DNA from: Diphasiastrum complanatum | Lineage: Eukaryota > Streptophyta > Lycopodiopsida > Lycopodiales > Lycopodiaceae | DNA: 64,000 bases | NCBI GenBank assembly: GCA_029204225.1 | Contig: CM055102.1 | Span: 62,355,168-62,419,167, forward strand | Reading direction: 5' to 3' | Part shown: positions 57,523 through 64,000 of the stretch, piece after piece | Numbering within the stretch: the first letter of the stretch is position 1 | How the letters are laid out: the number at the start of each line of letters is the position of its first letter | Program-made: the position numbers and the translations under genes | Notes under the pieces: generated by a model | The model's input: the letters and a program-made list of their open reading frames with translations, nothing else | Databases searched by the model: none | What the model was told of the DNA's origin: nothing

Positions 57523-58767
57523 TGTAGCGCAGGCATCCCAAAGGGAGCCGGGACCCACGACTTAGCTTCCCAGCCTTCAACTATTGCCATCCAAACCCAC
57601 TTGACATACAAGCAGCCAACTCGCCAACAACGATCAGACTTAACCAACTTGAAGTTCCGCAAACCAACATTGAGATCCAACCTGGCGCCATGCCAGATCG
57701 GGGGTCCCGACGTGGGTGACTTCCCTCCAAGCAAGCCGCCCGACATACATCAAACTTAACCAACTCGAAGCTTCGTTACAAACGAGTAGCATCCATTCCA
57801 AGCAAGCGGTCTGACTTATATCAGACTTAACCAACTGAAAGCTTCGTCACGAGCGCTGGAAGCCAACTTGGCGCCACGCCAGACTGGACAGCCATAAACA
57901 GGTAACATCCACCCAAGCAAGCCATCCAACTCAGCCGACAGGTTAGAGCCCGTTCCCCAAGAGCTTAACCCATTCACGTTCATGCAAGGAACACTCAGAA
58001 CCACAAGCCGCGACAGATATGGAAACAACCAGTTCCTGGACCAAATGGTCCTGACAGCATACCGCTGGCGCCACGGACCGAATGGTCCCGACGGCATACC
58101 GCTGGCGTCCCGAGATACGACCCTCAGCTATGTGCCAAGTTAAAAATTTTGAAAGCGGCCTTACAACTGGCGCTTTTACCGAACATTGAAACCCAGAAGG
58201 TAATCAGAGTCAGTTTGAAGAAAATCCCACTTTATTGATAAATCTGAGAAGGTTACATTTCAAGTGTGTGATCGACCCTAGTCTCCGGGGCGCTAGCATG
58301 CCAAGGCGAGAGCCATGACAACATTCCAGCAAGGGAGGCTGAGACTTGGTTGGAGCTCGCCCTGAGTCGCAACCCGCACTCCCCTATAGTATTGGTGTGA
58401 TTCGGCACCCCCCCTCATACCAAGCACTCTACCCAAGCTGGTAAAGCACGTTTTTCTCTCTCTAGGATTTTCTCTTTCTAGAAAATCATTTTCTCTCTCT
58501 AGATTTTATTGATCCCCAGGCTTCCTTTAATCATGCCTAGATCGTGTGAGGTGATTGCACATCGATCTGAGCTCTCTGGACTTCGCTAGAACCGATCAAA
58601 GATTTTCAGCCATAGGAACTTGGCGCCGGCTGGATTCTGGTCACAGTGGCGCCGGGAGCGGCGTCGGCGCCGTTGGCGCCGGGAGCAGCAGGGGCGCTGC
58701 TGGCGCCGGGGACATAGTTGGCGCCGATGGCGCCGGAAGTAAAGCTTGTAAAGGTAGCTTTACAACA
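57523..58767 (-). repeat. 3' LTR of the nested element (1245 bp)
   Basis: Plus-strand ends TGTAGCGCAG and TTTACAACA. Contains a GGCGCC-rich block at 58,619-58,737 with a 27-bp segment absent from the other LTR. Its complement carries an AATAAAGT poly(A)-like signal. Confidence 0.95.
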
Positions 58768-58785
58768 TCCTCCCCACCTTTATAA
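58768..58785 (-). promoter_or_regulatory. Polypurine tract of the nested element
   Basis: The minus strand reads AAAGGTGGGGAGGA directly before the LTR start TGTTGTAAAG, the plus-strand DNA primer of reverse transcription. Confidence 0.75.
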
Positions 58786-60619
58786 AATCTGATGTCCTCA
58801 TCAGATGTCAGATTAAAGTAAAGGTGTCTCCCAATTAAAATAACTATACATTTAAGCTACTTGGCACAGTACTCAATTTACTGGCCACTTTTTATTAACA
58901 TTGAAGCTGGCACACCACAAGTCGGAGGCTCAGCTCTTTGTACTGAAAAATTACATAACTTGAAAATATATCTTTGTCTGGGAAAAGCGTAGATTTGATA
59001 TCGCTTTCGTAAAACCCGAGAACCTTATTAACTGGTGACAGAGGCCTTTCTTTGAAATGTTCGCCCCTGTCGCTTCTGACTTTCGACTTTGGAACTCCTT
59101 TGAGCTCCTGATTTGTCCTTGATGCACTTTGTGTTGAGCTCCCTGAGCTCCAGATTTGTTCAGTTCCGCACAAGTATCAAGGCTCCCTGAGCCGAAGGAT
59201 TTATCGTTTGATTGCACACTTTATGGTCCACTTCATGCCTTGTTGCTTCTGCACCTTGATTTCTCTCTTTGTCCCAGCCTGATCTTGATACTTTTCCATC
59301 TTGGCTCTTTAAGGTAGGCAAAGATTGAGTACTCCGCAATGCACCTCTCACTTAGCTTGAAGTAGCTCTTTGAATCAGCCCAAATGTAACCATTGACCTC
59401 GTGGAAAGCCAAAGGGTCGCACCAGTTTGATCCGCATCCGAACTATCTCTTCGCGTTTGTTTCAAGCACCATGTCCGTCGCGCAAAACTTGACTTTCACA
59501 ATTCCATCACTGGTCAGTTGCCTCACAGTCAAAACAAGAAGTGTACATCGAGCTTGGCTTCAAGTAGCTCTCTTTGAATCAGACACATGCACCCAGAGTT
59601 TGCACTAGTCCGATCTCAACGCGAACTGTCCCTTAGCGTTCGTTCGAAATACCAAGTCTCTCATGCAAGACTCAACTTTCTCAGTTCCTTCATTGATCAG
59701 CTGCCTTACACGTAACACAAGCCAGCGTACTCATATGTTTCCTCATCATTGCTGGTCCAGAGAAAGCCTATAACAAACTTTCCTTTCCACAACAAAAACT
59801 TGTCAACTTATTAGGTCCAAAGTTCGCCAGTCTCCTCGTGTGAGTATGGCTAGGTCACCTTGAATTTGCCCCCATTTTGATCAACTTTAATTCAAAATTT
59901 GCCCCAAGAGAGAGGTGTGTGTGATAGTTCCCCTCCACTTAATAAATCAGCTGATCGGACTTTAGAGTAGAGTTCTTCGGACAAAAAGCCTTTCCAACAC
60001 TTTGCTTCCCATCTGCTAGGATTATGGCTCGATCCAACTTGTTGCCAATCTCTGAAGAGGATCCTAGTCTTTTCCCCTTTGAGGAAAAACCCAACTGATA
60101 CTGGATATCACCCATGCTCAGTGAGTTTCAGTTCCGAAGGTGGCCATCCCAAAATGAAGACCAACTGCTATAGAAGATCTCCCCTGAAATTACCCTTTCC
60201 AACTTTTGACTTCCTGCTTGCGTCTGGTGGGCGTTGTCGCAAATGAAACTAACCCAAGAAATAGGCTAGCCATCCATCCTTTGCAAACATTGAGTCGTTT
60301 CGTTGTCGTTCACGTGTGAGTACTTGAACTGCAAATCCGCCCCACAGATTCTGTAGTCCTCTTTGTTTGATGGTATCAGCCTTCAAAAGAAAAGGTTCCT
60401 TCTCGATCCATCAGCTCCTTGTATCACAAGCAATCATGCAAACCAGGAAAAGCACGAGTACTAAGACTCACCACGAATACATACAAGTAAGACACTCAGG
60501 CAGGTTTACTAACAAGTAACAAAGACAAGGTCCCCCTTTGAGATGGTCCTGCCAACGGACCTTTGCCTGGCCGCGCCCATACAAATCGATCACAGAATCA
60601 GCCCACATAGGACACCCCT

Positions 60620-61400
60620 CCAACCATCCGTGCTTTCACCATTAAGCAGCACATTGCCTCAGTCACGCCCCACCACTTTTTGGTCGGTAGCCCTTATAGC
60701 TAAACGATCGGCAGCTATCCTTGAATATACCACCCCCGTGGACGCACCCGTGCTTTCACCGTCAGGCAGCACATTGCCTCAGTAACGCCCCCACCAAATC
60801 TAGTCGATAGCCCTTATAGCTAAACGATCGGCAGCGTACCCCCCAATCGTGGACGCACCCGTGCTTTCACCGTTAGGCAGCACATTGCCTCAGTAACGCC
60901 CCCACAAAATTTGGTCGATAGCCCTTATAGCTAAACGAATGGCAGCTATCCTTGAATATACCACCCCCGTGGACGCACCCGTGCTTTCACCGTTAGGCAG
61001 CACATTGCCTCAGTAACGCCCCACCAAATTTATAGCCCTTATAGCTAAACGATCGGCAGCATACCACCCAAATCGTGGACGCACCCGTGCTTTCACCGTT
61101 AGGCAGCACATTGCCTCAGTAACGCCCCCACCAAATTTGGTCGATAGCCCTTATAGCTAAACGAACGGTGGTCATCGTGAATATGTCACCCCGCACCCCA
61201 CAAGGCACAGACCGTGCTTACACCATCCTAATGGCAGCACATTGCCTCATCTGTCCTACGTGCAGACGGCGCCAGGCCCGAACCGCGGAAACTGACCGTG
61301 CTTACACCTCAAGGGCAGCACTTTGACTCATCAAGCCCCCGTCCTGCCAACCACCCCGACCGTGGACGCACCCGTGCTTACACTGTGGGCAGCACCTTGC
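60620..61400. repeat. Tandem array, ~8 copies of a ~75-120-bp unit
   Basis: Each unit has CCGTGCTTTCACCGTTAGGC, AGCACATTGCCTCAGTAACG, then ATAGCCCTTATAGCTAAACG. Copies start near 60,628, 60,747, 60,859, 60,978, 61,086, 61,210, 61,293 and 61,368. The spacing is 110-120 bp and shrinks toward the primer site, where copies are degenerate (CCGTGCTTACAC). Confidence 0.9.
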
Positions 61401-61471
61401 ACAACAGTTGTCTTGATGAACCCCAAATCGTGGCCATTTGCGTGAGATCCGCATAGCTGACCGGCCAGTCG

Positions 61472-61483
61472 GCTCTGATACCA
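61472..61483 (-). promoter_or_regulatory. tRNA-iMet primer-binding site of the nested element
   Basis: Minus strand TGGTATCAGAGC, two bases from the LTR end. It shows the element is primed like copia elements. Confidence 0.9.
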
Positions 61484-61485
61484 CA

Positions 61486-62703
61486 TGTAGCGCAGGCATC
61501 CCAAAGGGAGCCGGGACCCACGACTTAGCTTCCCAGCCTTCAACTATTGCCATCCAAACCCACTTGACATACAAGCAGCCAACTCGCCAACAACGATCAG
61601 ACTTAACCAACTTGAAGTTCCGCAAACCAACATTGAGATCCAACCTGGCGCCATGCCAGATCGGGGGTCCCGACGTGGGTGACTTCCCTCCAAGCAAGCC
61701 GCCCGACATACATCAAACTTAACCAACTCGAAGCTTCGTTACAAACGAGTAGCATCCATTCCAAGCAAGCGGTCTGACTTATATCAGACTTAACCAACTG
61801 AAAGCTTCGTCACGAGCGCTGGAAGCCAACCTGGCGCCACGCCAGACTGGACAGCCATAAACAGGTAACATCCACCCAAGCAAGCCATCCAACTCAGCCG
61901 ACAGGTTAGAGCTCGTTCCCCAAGAGCTTAACCCATTCACGTTCATGCAAGGAACACTCAGAACCACAAGCCGCGACAGATATGGAAACAACCAGTTCCT
62001 GGACCAAATGGTCCTGACAGCATACCGCTGGCGCCACGGACCGAATGGTCCCGACGGCATACCGCTGGCGTCCCGAGATACGACCCTCAGCTATGTGCCA
62101 AGTTAAAAATTTTGAAAGCGGCCTTACAACTGGCGCTTTTACCGAACACTGAAACCCAGAAGGTAATCAGAGTCAGTTTGGGGAAAATCCCACTTTATTG
62201 ATAAATCTGAGAAGGTTACATTTCAAGTGTGTGACCGACCCTAGTCTCCGGGGCGCTAGCATGCCAAGGCGAGAGCCATGACAACATTCCAGCAAGGGAG
62301 GCTGAGACTTGGTTGGAGCTCGCCCTGAGTCGCAACCCGCACTCCCCTATAGTATTGGTGTGATTCGGCACCCCCCCTCATACCAAGCACTCTACCCAAG
62401 CTGGTAAAGCACGTTTTTCTCTCTCTAGGATTTTCTCTTTCTAGAAAGTCATTTTCTCTCTCTAGATTTTATTGATCCCCAGGCTTCCTTTAATCATGCC
62501 TAGATCGTGTGAGGTGATTGCACATCGATCTGAGCTCTCTGGACTTCGCTAGAACCGATCAAAGATTTTCAGCCATAGGAACTTGGCACCGGCTGGATTC
62601 TGGTCACAGTGGCGCCGGGAGCAGCAGGGGCGCTGCTGGCGCCGGGGACATAGCTGGCGCCGATGGCGCCGGAAGTAAAGCTTGTAAAGGTAGCTTTACA
62701 ACA
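61486..62703 (-). repeat. 5' LTR of the nested element (1218 bp)
   Basis: Same ends as the left LTR and about 99% identical. It lacks the 27-bp GGCGCC-type segment near the right end. Confidence 0.95.
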
Positions 62704-64000
62704 GGTACCATCAAATAAGAATTAGGTCAGAAGATGTCCAAAAGACAGGATTTCATTCTAGATTTGGTCATTATGAATTCTTAGTGTTGCCATTTGGATT
62801 AACTTCTTGGTGGAACATGTAGAACACTTAAAGATTGTCTTGATGAAACTCCGTCAGGAGTTACTCTATGCTACAGAGTCCAAGTGTGAATTCTTTAACC
62901 AAGAGTTGCTTTATCTCGGTCATAAGATCACAATAAATGGGATCAAAATTGACGAGGATAAAATCAAAATTGTGATTGAGTGGCCAATTCCGAGAACTGT
63001 GAGACAAGTAAAGTCATTTTAGAGTTTTACACTTTTCTTCAAGAGATTTATTGAGGATTATGCAAAGTTAGCAGCGCTGCTTAATAATCTGACAAAAGGA
63101 TATGTTAATAAAAAGAAAAAGAGGAATCAACCTAGTCCGCCTGTTGTTTGGAATGAGGAATTGAATCAATGTTTTGAGAAACTTAAAACAATGATTGTTT
63201 CAACTCCCATGTTACAAATTGCAAATCTAGATTTACCTTAACGTCGTGATAACAGATGCAAGTGATGTTGTAGTTGGAGCGGTTCTATTACAAATGGATA
63301 GGCCACTAGCGCTTGAGAGCAAAACATTTACTGGTCCTCAGTTGCATTATACTACGCAGGAAAAGGAACTTTTTGCTGTAATCCATGCACTTAAAACTTG
63401 GAGACACTACTTGTATGGTAGTAAGTTTGTAGTGTATACGGATCACCAGCCTCTTAAGTATTTTTGTAACCAACATGATCTTCGGGGGAGAAAAGCTCGA
63501 TGGGCTGAATTGATGCAAGAATTTGATCATGAAATCCGTTACATAAGAGGCAGCTCTAATCAAGTTGCAGATGCTCTTAGTCGGATAGGTGGACTAAAGG
63601 AGTTGTTATTCACCCAGATTTCTACAGATTTATATCTTTCGTTGAGAGGAAAATATAAATCAAACTCCCATTTTGGTCATATTTGGAACATTTTTCAAAC
63701 CAAAAGAAATGTGGAGAGTGTTGAGTCAGAAACGTAGGGGACTCAACTAACTAAGAAGATAAGAAAATTGTGGAATAATTCACCATTTGAGATGGGTTAC
63801 TATTTCAGAATGGAAAAATTTGCATACCTAGTAATGATGAGCTCAAACGTAAGATTTTGTTTGAATGTCATGACATACCCTGTGTTGGACATCCCGGTAT
63901 TTTGAAGACGTATGTTTATCATAGGCAATCTCAGTTGGGAAGATTATCTCCCACTGATTGAGTTTGCATATAATAGTATAAAACATTCTGCTACAGGTTA
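62704..64000 (+). pseudogene. Outer gypsy element, 3' half: RT end, RNase H, integrase
   Basis: Continues the split RT ([22 protein letters not shown]). It then jumps at ~62,805 to [11 protein letters not shown], so the block with the catalytic FVDD-type motif is deleted. RNase H is well kept (63,246-63,737: ITDASDVVVGAVL, KTFTGPQLHYTTQEKEL, TDHQPLKYF, ADALSR). Integrase zinc-region sequence (ILFECHDIPCVGHPGI) at ~63,845 joins at ~63,935 directly to SWEDYLPLIEFAYNSIKHSA, so the whole integrase core is missing. The element runs off the window. Confidence 0.9.

Larger units (their letters stand above)
57523..62703 (-). mobile_element. Complete non-autonomous LTR retrotransposon, 5.2 kb
   Basis: Two LTRs (57,523-58,767 and 61,486-62,703), target duplication GGTAC, tRNA-iMet primer site at 61,472-61,483 and a polypurine tract at 58,768-58,785 all agree on minus orientation. 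The ~2.7-kb interior has no recognisable gag, protease, RT or integrase; its open frames are short. It holds a tandem array next to the primer site. This is the structure of a LARD/TRIM-like element moved by enzymes of another element. The LTRs differ by at least nine substitutions, all transitions, plus one 27-bp indel, so the insertion is recent compared with the gypsy relic it split. Confidence 0.9.

Noticed and set aside
58895-59217. Possible integrase frame inside the nested element (SDRGEHF resembles a copia integrase motif)
   Set aside because: Only one short match, without the zinc region, the rest of the DDE core or a continuous frame; composition suggests chance.
60620-61400. CRISPR-like array
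   Set aside because: The units are adjacent tandem copies without unique spacers, inside a plant retroelement.
1-64000. tRNA, rRNA or organellar genes
   Set aside because: I saw no tRNA box A/B arrangement or rRNA-like stretch while reading; only tRNA-complementary primer sites are present. A tRNAscan-SE run would settle this.
1-64000. A new multi-gene biological system
   Set aside because: The three host genes are unrelated, separated by repeats and typical of known plant families. Everything else is transposon-derived or non-coding.

Overview
This window is nuclear DNA of a land plant. It carries spliced plant genes with introns of about 80 to 800 bp (an L-ascorbate oxidase, a CYP88-like cytochrome P450 and a TMK-type leucine-rich-repeat receptor kinase). 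They sit in a sea of broken Ty1/copia and Ty3/gypsy LTR retrotransposons, with the initiator-methionine tRNA primer site typical of plant copia elements. The repeat load suggests a large-genome plant. A fern or other non-model vascular plant is possible, but nothing in the sequence fixes the lineage.

Layout. 1-3.9 kb: AT-rich intergenic DNA. 3.9-6.6 kb (minus): intact five-exon ascorbate oxidase. 9.2-10.8 kb: internally deleted copia element. 11.9-12.4 kb (minus): small SWIM zinc-finger gene fragment that begins inside an inverted repeat. 14.2-18.6 kb: LTR pieces and copia/gypsy fragments. 19.9-23.9 kb (minus): nine-exon CYP88-like P450 with two frameshifts and a 45-bp in-frame duplication; intron 1 holds a MITE-like foldback. 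25-31 kb: copia relics, then a Tat/Athila-like gag with leader, tRNA primer site and LTR (minus). 31.4-33.9 kb: 2.5-kb LTR of a second gypsy-like element (plus), inserted into a copia relic. 35-38 kb: gypsy pol relic (minus). 38-42 kb: two copia elements meeting head-on in opposite orientation. 42.6-43.2 kb: frameshifted unknown ORF, probably transposon-derived. 44.7-47.8 kb (minus): intact TMK-like receptor kinase with a GC-AG intron. 48-54 kb: intergenic, with a cluster of GC-rich hairpins. 54.0-54.9 kb: solo LTR with perfect target-site duplication. 56.8-64 kb: gypsy pol relic split by a young, complete 5.2-kb non-autonomous LTR element (57,523-62,703).

The three host genes do not form a pathway. 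Ascorbate oxidase acts in the apoplast on ascorbate redox, the receptor kinase is a plasma-membrane signalling protein, and the P450 belongs to the clan that makes or degrades gibberellins and other terpenoid hormones. Regulation is visible only as plausible TATA boxes upstream of two genes.

I found no new multi-gene biological system. The most interesting objects are the nested non-autonomous LTR element with its internal ~110-120 bp repeat array and GGCGCC-rich LTR, its related solo LTR at 54 kb, the recently decaying P450, and the hairpin cluster at 51.8-52.0 kb.
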